Assembly (NCBI RefSeq): GCF_963678635.1
Contig: NC_087062.1
Coordinates: 21,689,789 to 21,753,788 of the forward strand
Length of the DNA stretch: 64,000 nt
Direction of reading: 5' to 3'
From: Symsagittifera roscoffensis
Lineage: Eukaryota > Xenacoelomorpha > Acoela > Convolutidae
Part shown: in pieces, positions 20,501 to 29,462 of the stretch
Layout: every line of letters starts with the position of its first letter
How positions within the stretch are numbered: position 1 is the stretch's first letter
The notes under the pieces: model-generated
The model's input: the letters and a program-made list of their open reading frames with translations, nothing else
What the model was told of the DNA's origin: nothing
Database searches by the model: none
Program-made: the position numbers and the translations under genes

Positions 20501-21081
20501 CACTAGTCCACCTGGACATCTATGCCGACTACCTGAAGGAGAAGGATCCCAAACTGGACTCCAGGGCAGTGCGAGCGCTGCTCACAACGGGAGGTCCGAG
20601 GCTGATGAAAGTGGACGGACATTATATCGATGTCCATGGCCCTTACCCGATTCTGATGAATGTGGATGGCATCAGTATCTACACGAAAGCTCACATAACT
20701 GATGCGAACGATCAGGTTGGCCGGATATACATTGGTCAAGAGGAGCTGAAGGTCAGACGAATCGGACACAACGCGATGCTCGAACAAGATGCGGTGCATA
20801 TTGGTTGCGAGGCCGATCTGGCCGCACACATTCTGGACGTGCAAGGTAGACAACTTTCAGTAAAGGGGCTGCTAGACACGGGAGCAGTGGTTAGTGTCAT
20901 GCCAGTCAAAACTTGGACCGACATGGGTTTCGAAAGATCGGATCTCATACCGACAAACATCAGGTTGGCAGCTGCCAATCAGGGAGCGATCTATGTCGCC
21001 GGACGAACCCCGATCATCTCACTGCAGCTCGGAGGAAGACATCTTTGGATGAGCTTCCTAGTAGCAGAGAATTTGGATTAA
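17569..21081 (+). CDS. gag: Element B Gag with N-terminal part of protease
   Basis: The frame is open from 17509. I prefer Met 17569 (MQRRDSLG) because the 20 residues before it are unlike the charged Gag that follows. Residue numbers here count from 17509. The N-terminal ~300 residues are Ser/Glu-rich and disordered, and ~318-430 are a coiled coil. Residues ~541-724 resemble a retrotransposon capsid. Next come a CX2CX4HX4C zinc knuckle (CANCGSMDHHVSAC, from 761) and a second knuckle-like CFFCNLEGQFKSDC in which the His position is Gln. The protease active site LLDTGAVVSV follows, with its Asp at 1123. The ORF stops at a TAA (21079-21081) in the middle of the protease. The partner ILGRDF motif lies just downstream in the same frame, so Gag and Pol are in one frame with a stop between them. 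Confidence 0.9.
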   Translation: MQRRDSLGSTTKILRLSKGSTRKFRTRRSQTSFSSASDAFAEDESTKGQPDLSVSEMKLRSEKNLDGNQRRSAEAEPVSETLVDPFDEGERTLIRPDFEPDEVLEREEAERTEEISERPEVEPREEVLYRGMSKSETKSHRWRGEYSHSASTHSSLAKQSNNAMMSSISPSGEQTGSKAKKSWKSLYDERMASLPTVGLTSSYDYPEITHPDVNFTPCPRNDMSRKASSTSPTRPMSDGITMGASSTFDRLMTSMSKQRGGASSSTRLQPPLTSSSMGLTPSFGATGDISDMFAGVMNGLDELRRDMTKRIDQVDERAHKGQENLRDELTHVKSQARFDQAQLIRNTDQCLAESLAQANRESEEREARMTREIERLLNDHDNTYAQTMTGLERRLDAKSDLMMRKLDAILNGSSWQERSNSRERSRNANVGDDTGNSARTQQGSRTNYEHRNKERPRAAPQRPGWTNPVPPEADATPETRLPTVPQVSSVPDLTTVSQDTTMYASMFEPLNRSLETFITKLSKSTERGERSRRTLKKPKSYKDESDGCIDTWIEVMKLHLEEENLSKKQECSALTSNLEGTALNCVMAKRVNERDSARKIFDILLNRFGSGVQGHQAMVKFEKRRQRDEESIDKFLDDLELLRRRSNPDERISERNLAIASKFMDGVRSEELKTMLATHFTLSLDQVPTPDDLRMKSREYLLIKPRAQNRYSNYGNYSGTNTGANSSWYKPRDDMDKRRSCANCGSMDHHVSACSAYKQNMKAIGHFLEDADATDEDHEEYVRGLIMKYGPRCFFCNLEGQFKSDCTTFWDAVADAKHPRHEEALSGVKASRARLMNEAESRRKETTPSTFATKKVKTWPDEVVASNLEAESSSPLKVDYGLAARTALQNVKQDLATKEVEQWVRSELESTDLRESLNVLGKATKVEDKEEPKKQGLKLNVISGKTFGMTKAGTKIMSIISVAGHQVVKNLSEPSEITLVHLDIYADYLKEKDPKLDSRAVRALLTTGGPRLMKVDGHYIDVHGPYPILMNVDGISIYTKAHITDANDQVGRIYIGQEELKVRRIGHNAMLEQDAVHIGCEADLAAHILDVQGRQLSVKGLLDTGAVVSVMPVKTWTDMGFERSDLIPTNIRLAAANQGAIYVAGRTPIISLQLGGRHLWMSFLVAENLD

Positions 21082-24000
21082 TCCGACCAGTTCATCCTAG
21101 GAAGGGATTTCGTTCGCAACTTTGACGTCACGATTGATCTCAATGACGGATTGATTAGGATCAAGGATCCTGAAAGAAAGTATGAGAAAAGACCCCTTAA
21201 TAAGATCTTAATTAATCAGGCCAAGGTGCCGATTTTTCTGGATCGAAAAGTTAGATTAAAACCGAACCAAGCCGTAGTAGCGACGTTTAGGATGAGGAAC
21301 TTGAATGAACTCAGCAATGACAGACAGGTGTGTCTGGTACCAAATCCAAACAGTAAAAGCTCGGCTATTTTAGGAAGAAGCTTCTCACTCACTCAGAGCG
21401 GACTGTGTGTGAGTGTGTTATTGAACACAGAAGCAACAACAGTGACAATACAGAGGGGAAAGAAACTTGGCTACGCTTTGCCTCTGAACACAGACTTTCT
21501 GAGTGTGGAGAACTTGAAGAAGTTTGATGTAACTAAATGTCCATTACATGCGAACCAAGAATGTATAATGAAAAGAGTAATTGAATTGAAATCTTCTAGG
21601 AAATTGTTTTCAATGAAGTCGGAAACAGATGATGGGCTGTCTAGTTGTTCCAACTTTCCTGAGAGGCCGACGGAAGCAGAGTTAGCAGCGACTAGGCCTG
21701 TCCTACCTGAGATAGAACATCTGAAGGGTAAAATATCTGACAAGGAACTAGATTCGCTCAGGGCGGTGCTAGATCGGAACGCAGACGTTTTTTTAAAGCA
21801 TAAGGCCGATATAGGTTGTTGCAATTTTGTAGAGCACGAGATTGAGATAGAAGAGGGCTCGGTACCTCATAGGGAAGGGGCGAGAAGAATGACCCCAAAC
21901 AAGTCAGAAGCGTGTAGGAAGGAAATTGAAATGTTAATGGAGTACGACATGATTGAGCCGTCGAAGTCCCCATGGGCTTGTGGCGTGGTCATGGCGAAAA
22001 AGAAAGGGGGACAACTCAGATTTTGTTGTGATTTCCGTTATCTGAACGCAGTGACTATAAAGGACGCATACCCGATTCCCCGCATCGATGAGAGCCTATC
22101 CAAGCTGGGAGACGCTAAGTTCTTCACGACGTTGGATTTGGGCTCCGCATTCTGGCAAGTGCCACTCAGAAAGCAAGATCGAGAGAAAACAGGTTTCGCG
22201 TGTGAGCTGGGACTGTTCCAGTGGAAGAGGATGCCATTCGGATTGTGCTACGCGACGGCCACATTCCAGCGACTGATGGCCCAGGCACTCACGAGCGTCA
22301 CTAAGAAATACGGGAATCTCATTATGTGTTATGTCGATGATGTCGTGATTGCAACACCAACCTTAGAAGACCACATAGAGAGGTTGGAGGAGGTGTTTTC
22401 TTGCATGAAGCAGGCGGGTCTGAAATGCAAACCCTCTAAGTGTGAAATCCTCAGGGATTCCATAAAGTATCTGGGCCGCCTGGTTGACAAACATGGAGTG
22501 AGACCAGATCCCGAAGCGGTTGAAGCGGTGCTGACCTGGAAGGCACCTAAAACAGATACACAGCTGATGAGTTTTCTGGGATTCGCAAATTATTATCGAG
22601 AGTTCATCAAGGGGTATGCTGACAAGATATACCCCATGCAGAGGCTGATGAGAAACAAGGGCAAAAAGTTCACCTGGACTGATGAGGCACAAGTTTCATT
22701 TGAAAACATCAAGCGTGAACTTTGCGAGGCACCGGTCCTCGGCATGCCAACAGAGAAGGGAATGATCGTGCTGGACACGGATGCATCAGTGGTTGCGATA
22801 TCGGGCATACTTCACAAGGAGCAGGAGTGGAACGGGAGAACGGTTCTTCGTCCGATAGCCTACGGGAGTAAAGTCCTGAGTGATACTGAAATGAAGTACG
22901 GCGCACCAAAAGCGGAGATGTTTGCGGTGATCACTTTCGTGGAAAAATACAGGGCCTACTTGGGGAGTGCTCCCTTCAAGTTACGTGTGGATAATCCTGC
23001 CCTTGCCTGGCTGAAAACCTATTCGATGGACCAAAGCTATATTGGTCGTTGGATTGTGCGCCTGGATGGATACCACATGATCATAGAGCACCGTACCCGT
23101 GACAAGCACCAGAACGCAGATAGCCTCAGTAAAAAGGCTAACCAATCAGAGATCAAAGACGGGTTTTCCTTTCTGGACAAAGAAACCTACGATAAGCTGC
23201 CACTTACTAGGTGGTTAGACAAATCAGGACATCCTATACCTGGACACCCTGACCTTCCAGTGGAGACGGCCGCGGAGATAAAGCTTTTAGCCAGAGGCGA
23301 ACCCGTTCCGTTGGACCTGCTAGTCCGATCCAACTTGGTACAGCAAGAACTGACCAGGCTGGGTATAAACAGCATCGCTTTATTGAATAAGACGGTGAAC
23401 GTGGCGCCGGACGTCATGGGAAAACTCCGTGACTTGTTGGATAGGGAAGTGAATAGGCATGATCGTGAATGGATGGAGACCATGCAGAGGTTGACTGTCA
23501 CCGAGAGAACAGAGAAGAGGCCAGTGTCCATTCGCAGCCGAGGCGTTGAACGGGATTGCAGGTCGATCGTCAACCAGCTGGTGACCTCGATGCCGAAAGA
23601 AGTATTGTTGAGAACTTCGTTCACTGAATATGGAACATTGAACCAGAACCAAACTACTGAGGAAGTCAGGATCAGATCGAAATCTAGCTTCACGAGGAGA
23701 GTGCACTTCACGGATGCAAAAGAGGAATACGAGCCAAGCCCAGATTGTTCGTCCGTGGACGAGACAATGTCCGGGGAGTCTGACACCTTCGAGCCAGTCA
23801 AGGACGTCTCCTCTGAGGAGTCAGACACCTTTGAGCCCGTGCAGGACGACTTGTCCGGGGAGAGGCTGACTAGACCACCTAGGGGCAGAATTTTGTCCGG
23901 GGAGTCGGGTTCAAAGCGACCAATGGACAGAGTTTTGTCCGGGGAGTCGAGAAACATCTCAGGCAACTTGGGGTATGATGTTGGAGAATCAGTTGACTCA

Positions 24001-27000
24001 AGTGTTGACTCGGGACCCCAGTCCTGGGACAACACGTCTGAAACAACTTCCAATTCCGATGTGTCAGAGATCGCAATCCACTCCTTGTTGGTAGACTGGA
24101 AGCAGCGTGGGCTGGACCGAGAAACACATCAGGATCCAGACAGGGACAGATACACCTCAGATGAAGAGGTCACTGTGATAGATAATGCCGCGGACGAGCT
24201 CGAGCTGATAGCAGTTTCAAAACGCTCAACCAGATTGCTGCCACATGGTACGGTCGTCCGTACCAATCTGGAACCATCTGTGCAAGAAGCGACGCCTTTG
24301 AAAAAGATATGGTGTGTCAAGTTGATGGACGATGCTCATGCTCCGGAGATAATGAGTGGGCAGATGAACGTGGTGAAGACGTATTTGAAAGCCAGGTACA
24401 GGTTGTCGGATCTCTTAAGGGCTCAACGAAATGATAGAATGACGAGCAGTCTGAAGAGATGGATTGAGAATGGAGCACCTGACAAGGGAGACTTGGAAGA
24501 AGACAGCTATAAAATCCTGAAGCAATTCTACCTGAAGCGAAACGACTTGTTGTACCTGAATAAGGACGGAATCGTTGCCTGCAAGCGAAAAGAGGAGGAC
24601 AAGGTCCTTTATAAATACAATTCAATAGTGTTACCACAGTTGTACCAGACCGAATTGCTCTTTCGCTCACATGATCAGATGGGACATCAAGGCGTGGACA
24701 AAGTGTATAACAGGATACAAAAACGATTCGAATGGCCGGGATTGAAGAAGGCTTGTGAGAAATGGATAGCCGCATGCCTGTCTTGTCAACAGGCAAAGGA
24801 TCCCAGGAAACTAAGGTTCCCCCTACAGTCAATAGAATCGTCAGGTTTCAACGAAGTGGTGCAAATTGATCATCAGAAAATCTGCATGACAGCAACGGGC
24901 TATAATCAGGTGCTGGTGATGATCGACCATTTTACGAAGTATGCGGAGGCAGCACCCTGCATGACAGCATCGGCAGAAGAAACGTGCGATCATTTGATAA
25001 ACGTGTGGATAGCAAGGCATGGCTGCCCCATCACGTTCCAATCGGACAATGGCAAAGCATTCGTAGGTGATCTCACGAAAGAGTTAATGAAAAGGTCGCA
25101 GGTAGCGCAGGCCCACTCGACCACTTATCACCCGCAAACGAATGCCCTAGTCGAGAGGCAGAATCGCACACTGGTATCCATGTTGAGAGTCTACTGCTCA
25201 CGCTATATGGATGACTGGGACAAGCACTTGCCGCAAGTGATGGGTGCTTACAACAGCACGGAGCTTTCCACCACGGGAATAAGTCCGCATATGATGCTGA
25301 CGGGTCACGAAAAGGCACTCCCTTTAACGTTCTTCTACTCTGAATATGAAGGGAAGAGGACAGCACCGCAAACGTACGTGCGGGACGTTATTAGAAGACA
25401 ACAGGACCTCAATGACTTATGCAGGAGGAATACGCAACAGGCGCAAATTAGACAAAAAAGGAGGTTTGATAAAAGGACAGCCGATGCAAAAGCCTACTCA
25501 GTTGGCGATTACGTCTGGGTGTTCCAGGAAGTGGTTCCACCAAAAGGAACCAAGAAACTATTAAAGAAATGGCGTGGTCCATTTCAGATAACAGAGGTGC
25601 ACCAAGGAGGTCGTTTTTATCGACTGAGCACTGGAAGAGCGGCTCATTACGAGAACATCAAACCACACAATGCCTCGTCAGAGGATTGGTGCATCCCAGC
25701 GGACATGCAAGAGGGAGACTATTTAATAGTGGAACCTGCTTGTGAAGTAAATGAAAGGGGTACTCGCGACAAGAACGACGGGAATGAGGTGGTGGACGAT
25801 TGCGATCTACCACTGGATCTCGAGTTGACTGAACGAGTAGAGGTGGACGATGAAACTCTACCCTATGCCGAAGAAGACTGGGATTGCCCGGAACAAACCG
25901 AAATCGACAAAGGAATACAGCCTGACTTTCCTCTCACCATGGAAACACGCCAAAGCAAGAGAGGAAAAAACCAGAAGAAATACAATCCGTATGGCGAGGA
26001 CTTCGTTGTAGACCGGATGGTAGTGAGTGATGTCATAGAGTCGCTGGTGGGACTGGACGAAGTGGCGATGCTAGAAGAAATCGACCTTGTGAACGATATG
26101 GATCAAGATTGGATCGACGATCGATCAGAACCGGAAGTGGAGTTCGAACCAGAAGCGGAACAGACTCATGAGCAAGAACTAACAAACTTGCGCGTGCTCG
26201 AATGGCTCCATGATCTGCCGACAGATCCAAAAGAGACGATCCTGACGATTCAGGACGTCGATAGAGACGGCGTCAAATACTTCAGTCATGATAATACCGA
26301 GTCCAACTGGGTCGCCCCAGATGGTCCTCTACGTGTTCCACAATCCAACCTCGGTCTCCTAGACTTTGGGCGATCGACGGGGACGTCGATGGATATTTTT
26401 GTCCGGGGAGTGGGGGTAGGACTCACCCACACCGAAAACCTCAAAAAATTGAAATCGGCAAGAGAAACCGGAGAACTAGAGACAGAGGGCGAGAATGCTA
26501 AGAAACCACCTTTTGGACGAATCTTTGAATCGTATTTTGATCTACCGAACCACTATTCGAACAATATCGTCATAACGGACAGCGATTTCATACTCACAGA
26601 ACGCACGTGCGCCATAGCGATAACTGCGGACGTAAGCTTCAAAACAGCACTAGCGGCCGACTTTAAAAGAGAGTACAAGAATATCGAGTTTTTGTGGAAA
26701 CAGAGGCCGGGTGTAGGAGGAATGATAGCGTTGCCCCCTGTTGCATCACAGATACCAGGGAAATATTTGTGTTTTTTGGTTACGAAAGCTACTGATAGGC
26801 AACACGTGAATCCGGAGAGCTTGGTATTGGCCTTGACTCGACTTAGGGATTTCCTGGTTGAGAGAGGTGTGACCTCTCTCTCGTTACCAGTTTATGATCC
26901 CAATAGAGGGAAGCTACACCCGAGAGAGTTGTACGCTCTTGTGCATGTGATATTTTCAGAGACTGACATAGAAGTTTACTTACATAAAAAATACTATCTG

Positions 27001-27012
27001 AGCATATGCTAA
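21082..27012 (+). CDS. pol: Element B Pol: protease end, RT, RNase H, integrase, macro domain
   Basis: The frame is continuous with Gag after the TAA; the first Met is 21151, and residue numbers count from it. Protease ILGRDF lies before that Met. RT spans ~260-480 with TLDLGSAFWQV and YVDD at 394-397. RNase H has its DTDAS Asp at 542. A ~400-residue acidic linker with repeated LSGES units separates RNase H from the integrase. The integrase has an HHCC zinc site and D1240, D1299, E1335 (35 residues between the last two), then WRGPF near 1475. A long acidic tail leads to a TARG1-like macro domain from ~1790 to 1953. RT and integrase put it with Ty3/gypsy (Metaviridae). The macro domain keeps the LVTK lysine that A has lost. 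The protein is long for a gypsy Pol. Confidence 0.9.
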   Translation, partial: SDQFILGRDFVRNFDVTIDLNDGLIRIKDPERKYEKRPLNKILINQAKVPIFLDRKVRLKPNQAVVATFRMRNLNELSNDRQVCLVPNPNSKSSAILGRSFSLTQSGLCVSVLLNTEATTVTIQRGKKLGYALPLNTDFLSVENLKKFDVTKCPLHANQECIMKRVIELKSSRKLFSMKSETDDGLSSCSNFPERPTEAELAATRPVLPEIEHLKGKISDKELDSLRAVLDRNADVFLKHKADIGCCNFVEHEIEIEEGSVPHREGARRMTPNKSEACRKEIEMLMEYDMIEPSKSPWACGVVMAKKKGGQLRFCCDFRYLNAVTIKDAYPIPRIDESLSKLGDAKFFTTLDLGSAFWQVPLRKQDREKTGFACELGLFQWKRMPFGLCYATATFQRLMAQALTSVTKKYGNLIMCYVDDVVIATPTLEDHIERLEEVFSCMKQAGLKCKPSKCEILRDSIKYLGRLVDKHGVRPDPEAVEAVLTWKAPKTDTQLMSFLGFANYYREFIKGYADKIYPMQRLMRNKGKKFTWTDEAQVSFENIKRELCEAPVLGMPTEKGMIVLDTDASVVAISGILHKEQEWNGRTVLRPIAYGSKVLSDTEMKYGAPKAEMFAVITFVEKYRAYLGSAPFKLRVDNPALAWLKTYSMDQSYIGRWIVRLDGYHMIIEHRTRDKHQNADSLSKKANQSEIKDGFSFLDKETYDKLPLTRWLDKSGHPIPGHPDLPVETAAEIKLLARGEPVPLDLLVRSNLVQQELTRLGINSIALLNKTVNVAPDVMGKLRDLLDREVNRHDREWMETMQRLTVTERTEKRPVSIRSRGVERDCRSIVNQLVTSMPKEVLLRTSFTEYGTLNQNQTTEEVRIRSKSSFTRRVHFTDAKEEYEPSPDCSSVDETMSGESDTFEPVKDVSSEESDTFEPVQDDLSGERLTRPPRGRILSGESGSKRPMDRVLSGESRNISGNLGYDVGESVDSSVDSGPQSWDNTSETTSNSDVSEIAIHSLLVDWKQRGLDRETHQDPDRDRYTSDEEVTVIDNAADELELIAVSKRSTRLLPHGTVVRTNLEPSVQEATPLKKIWCVKLMDDAHAPEIMSGQMNVVKTYLKARYRLSDLLRAQRNDRMTSSLKRWIENGAPDKGDLEEDSYKILKQFYLKRNDLLYLNKDGIVACKRKEEDKVLYKYNSIVLPQLYQTELLFRSHDQMGHQGVDKVYNRIQKRFEWPGLKKACEKWIAACLSCQQAKDPRKLRFPLQSIESSGFNEVVQIDHQKICMTATGYNQVLVMIDHFTKYAEAAPCMTASAEETCDHLINVWIARHGCPITFQSDNGKAFVGDLTKELMKRSQVAQAHSTTYHPQTNALVERQNRTLVSMLRVYCSRYMDDWDKHLPQVMGAYNSTELSTTGISPHMMLTGHEKALPLTFFYSEYEGKRTAPQTYVRDVIRRQQDLNDLCRRNTQQAQIRQKRRFDKRTADAKAYSVGDYVWVFQEVVPPKGTKKLLKKWRGPFQITEVHQGGRFYRLSTGRAAHYENIKPHNASSEDWCIPADMQEGDYLIVEPACEVNERGTRDKNDGNEVVDDCDLPLDLELTERVEVDDETLPYAEEDWDCPEQTEIDKGIQPDFPLTMETRQSKRGKNQKKYNPYGEDFVVDRMVVSDVIESLVGLDEVAMLEEIDLVNDMDQDWIDDRSEPEVEFEPEAEQTHEQELTNLRVLEWLHDLPTDPKETILTIQDVDRDGVKYFSHDNTESNWVAPDGPLRVPQSNLGLLDFGRSTGTSMDIFVRGVGVGLTHTENLKKLKSARETGELETEGENAKKPPFGRIFESYFDLPNHYSNNIVITDSDFILTERTCAIAITADVSFKTALAADFKREYKNIEFLWKQRPGVGGMIALPPVASQIPGKYLCFLVTKATDRQHVNPESLVLALTRLRDFLVERGVTSLSLPVYDPNRGKLHPRELYALVHVIFSETDIEVYLHKKYYLSIC

Positions 27013-27456
27013 GAATTGCGCTCGGCGATAAGTGGTTTTTATTAAGTTGCTCGATAAGAATTAGAGTCAAGTTTTAGGTTAGGTTTTAGGTACAGTATTA
27101 GGGATTAGGTTTTTATATGATAGTATAGGTGTGTGATGTTTATGTGTTTATGTTATGTTATTGTTATGATATGTTTTATGTTTGTGTCATCAAGGTGACA
27201 GCGCTTATTCGTGCTACTCTGACAAAGATAAAGGTGGACGATCCACCTTGGTGCTAAAATTTTAAATCAGAATTAAAAAAGAGAATTTCAATGGAGAGTT
27301 TTAAAGAATTGATTGATGTTGCATCCAAAAATGATGGTTCTAAGTCGCGACCTGTTTTTTAGATCTTTATTGATCGAAAATTGTTTACTGAACACTGAAT
27401 CAGAGGAGACAGAAAGAAATTACACGACACGACATCAAGAATCAACACGAAAAGAA
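27013..27456 (+). other. Element B spacer between pol and accessory ORF
   Basis: AT-rich and GT-rich noncoding spacer (TTATGTT repeats near 27130-27180), equivalent to 411-796 in element A. Open frame from 27313 precedes the likely accessory start at 27457, but those upstream residues have no match in A. Confidence 0.5.
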
Positions 27457-28014
27457 ATGGGTGACACGAACGAACTCATGGAATTTCTCTCAGCGAGTCT
27501 AGGAGCGACTCTAGACGAGATCTATCAGCGGCTGATCGATTGTGATTTTACATGAGAAGACCCGGGGTTGGCGATGTTTGTGGTCGCACTCCTCAATGCA
27601 CTGGGAAGAGAGGGTCGAGGGAATCGCCCTACAGAAGTCGTGTTGATGTTGGCCTTCGGTGAGTCCGGGACCGCCGAGAGAGGCCGAAACCGATTGATGA
27701 GATGGAGGCGCGGAGAGATGTCTGGCCACGACCTGGCTCGTGAGCCAGGACTAGGTGAGCAAAGGGACCACCGGCTAGGTGAGATGCCCTTACCCGTCCA
27801 ACCTGCGCAGCCACTCATTGGAGCGAAGAGACAGCGTGATGGGCCAGGCCCCTCACACTCGGTCGACTCTCCAACAGCTGCTCCTCCTTTGAAGAAAGTG
27901 AGGGTGAGTGAGATAGAGATCCAGACGTCGGAGACGATCGAGACGCTGGAAAAGAAGGAGAGAGATCAGAGCGAGCTGTGTGCCAAACTTCAGGAGCAAC
28001 CTGGAGCCGAGTGA
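27457..28014 (+). pseudogene. Element B accessory ORF1 N-terminus, broken
   Basis: Homologous to the start of A's ORF1 (LDEIYQRLID, then ALLNALG, NRPTEVVLML.FGE, MRWR.GEMSG.DLA.EPGLG). Met 27457 matches A's start in position. A TGA at 27553-27555 interrupts the frame, and after residue ~185 the sequence ends at a deletion junction near 28010. In A the equivalent points are ~1340 and ~6230, so the SGNH domain, ORF2, ORF3 and the front of ORF4 are missing. Confidence 0.75.
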
Positions 28015-29450
28015 ACTTCATGGAAAAATCGTGGGACGTGATACGACGATATGGGACACAATCCATAATGAAGGTGGGATTGAATCAACCCATCATGCGT
28101 GAGGTCCTGGAGAAAATAGTGAACTCCATGGAGTCGGATGTTCTGACCGAGTCAGTTACAGAAGACAGTGCCGATGATCAGCAGGGCACAAAGAAGTTAC
28201 TTGTTAGACGAGCCAAAAAAGGGCTGAAGAGACTGAAAGGAAAGTCAGGGAGTCGAGTCGTGAACCAGAGGGTGGTGAAGTCAAAAGCTAAGGCAGTGGT
28301 GACCTCTCTGATTAGTGCGGGTCGTTCAGGCGAGAGCGGGCAAGGAGATGGTGCGACACCAGCCGGGGGAGAAAAAGAAAACCTGATACCCCCTATGCTC
28401 TTGGCAGGTCTGACCGTAACCGCCACAAGGTCGAAGAAGACGGCGCGAACCCTGGCAGACACTAAGTTAGAAATGGAAGTAATCAGTCAATGTGGATCTG
28501 GAGGACTTGAAGATTACAGGCCCTCGCGAATCAACATGGCCAAGTTGAAAGTGGAAGGACAACTCGACGTGGTCGAGTACAGTCGAATAACTGTGCCGGA
28601 ATCGGTCCACATGGGAGATCCGGCAGGGGGTTATGTGGAGATGTTGAAGGCGAGGAACTCCGTGAGAGGGCACCTGATGGCTTGGAGCGAGAAGAGAGCC
28701 ATGCAAGAATATTTGAAGGGGCTTACGGAGAACTCTAACTTCAATCGAAGAGAGTATGGCACAGTAATGTCATCAGAAGCGAACGAAATTGGATTGGAAA
28801 AACTGCTAGAAATTTCTTGGAGGGCGGCCCTCCAGAAATACTTCGATGAGACGATGAATGCACCTGCGACTGTGGCAGCATACCTGGCTCATCCTTGCGT
28901 GAGAACTGATCTGCAAGTACGATTGGCTTGGTGCTTGATGGGCATCAAAAAGGCGGAGTATGAAGCCAGTAATGACTCGAAATCACGAGAACAGGAGCTA
29001 GAGTTAATGGAAGCTCTACGAGCATTGATTTCGAAAGACGATTCAGCGATAGCATGGGCTAAGCGTAAGGATGCCCTTTGCTTTGTCAGGTTCGTGGTGG
29101 ATCGCATCCCCACTCCTGTGTTGGGAGAATGTATAAAGATCATTCGGCAAAAGGGAGTTGATTGCGAAAGGAACTTCCTTAGGGCACTCCTAGAGCTATA
29201 TCAGGACATGCCATTGACCGTGCCAAGCAAGGAGTCGAATGATATGGAAAGCTATCGCAAGTTGGAAGAGGTGAGAAGATACTCCAACAAAGAATTGAAA
29301 GTGAGCCGAGACTTGATTGAAGCGGTCAGAGGACAAAAAGAGTTTGCAACACTAGGGAAACTGAAGTCGTTCCAATATGTGTCTGGCATACCGGGGATGG
29401 CGTATAATCCCTTCGTGAACGAAGAAGCCAGGGAAGCGTACTTCGACTAA
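27978..29450 (+). CDS. Element B accessory ORF4 homologue, front part
   Basis: From residue ~14 (VNFMEKSWDVIRRYGTQSI) it aligns with A's ORF4 residues ~365 onward, through SQCG, ALCF.RF and YVSGI.GMAYNPF. The residues before the alignment are out-of-frame sequence from the deletion junction, so Met 27978 is not an authentic start. It ends with a TAA at 29448-29450 where A has a Tyr codon, and the same frame continues into the next ORF. Frame maintenance over 490 residues against A argues for past coding function. Function unknown. Confidence 0.65.
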   Translation: MCQTSGATWSRVNFMEKSWDVIRRYGTQSIMKVGLNQPIMREVLEKIVNSMESDVLTESVTEDSADDQQGTKKLLVRRAKKGLKRLKGKSGSRVVNQRVVKSKAKAVVTSLISAGRSGESGQGDGATPAGGEKENLIPPMLLAGLTVTATRSKKTARTLADTKLEMEVISQCGSGGLEDYRPSRINMAKLKVEGQLDVVEYSRITVPESVHMGDPAGGYVEMLKARNSVRGHLMAWSEKRAMQEYLKGLTENSNFNRREYGTVMSSEANEIGLEKLLEISWRAALQKYFDETMNAPATVAAYLAHPCVRTDLQVRLAWCLMGIKKAEYEASNDSKSREQELELMEALRALISKDDSAIAWAKRKDALCFVRFVVDRIPTPVLGECIKIIRQKGVDCERNFLRALLELYQDMPLTVPSKESNDMESYRKLEEVRRYSNKELKVSRDLIEAVRGQKEFATLGKLKSFQYVSGIPGMAYNPFVNEEAREAYFD

Positions 29451-29462
29451 GAGCAAGTCACA

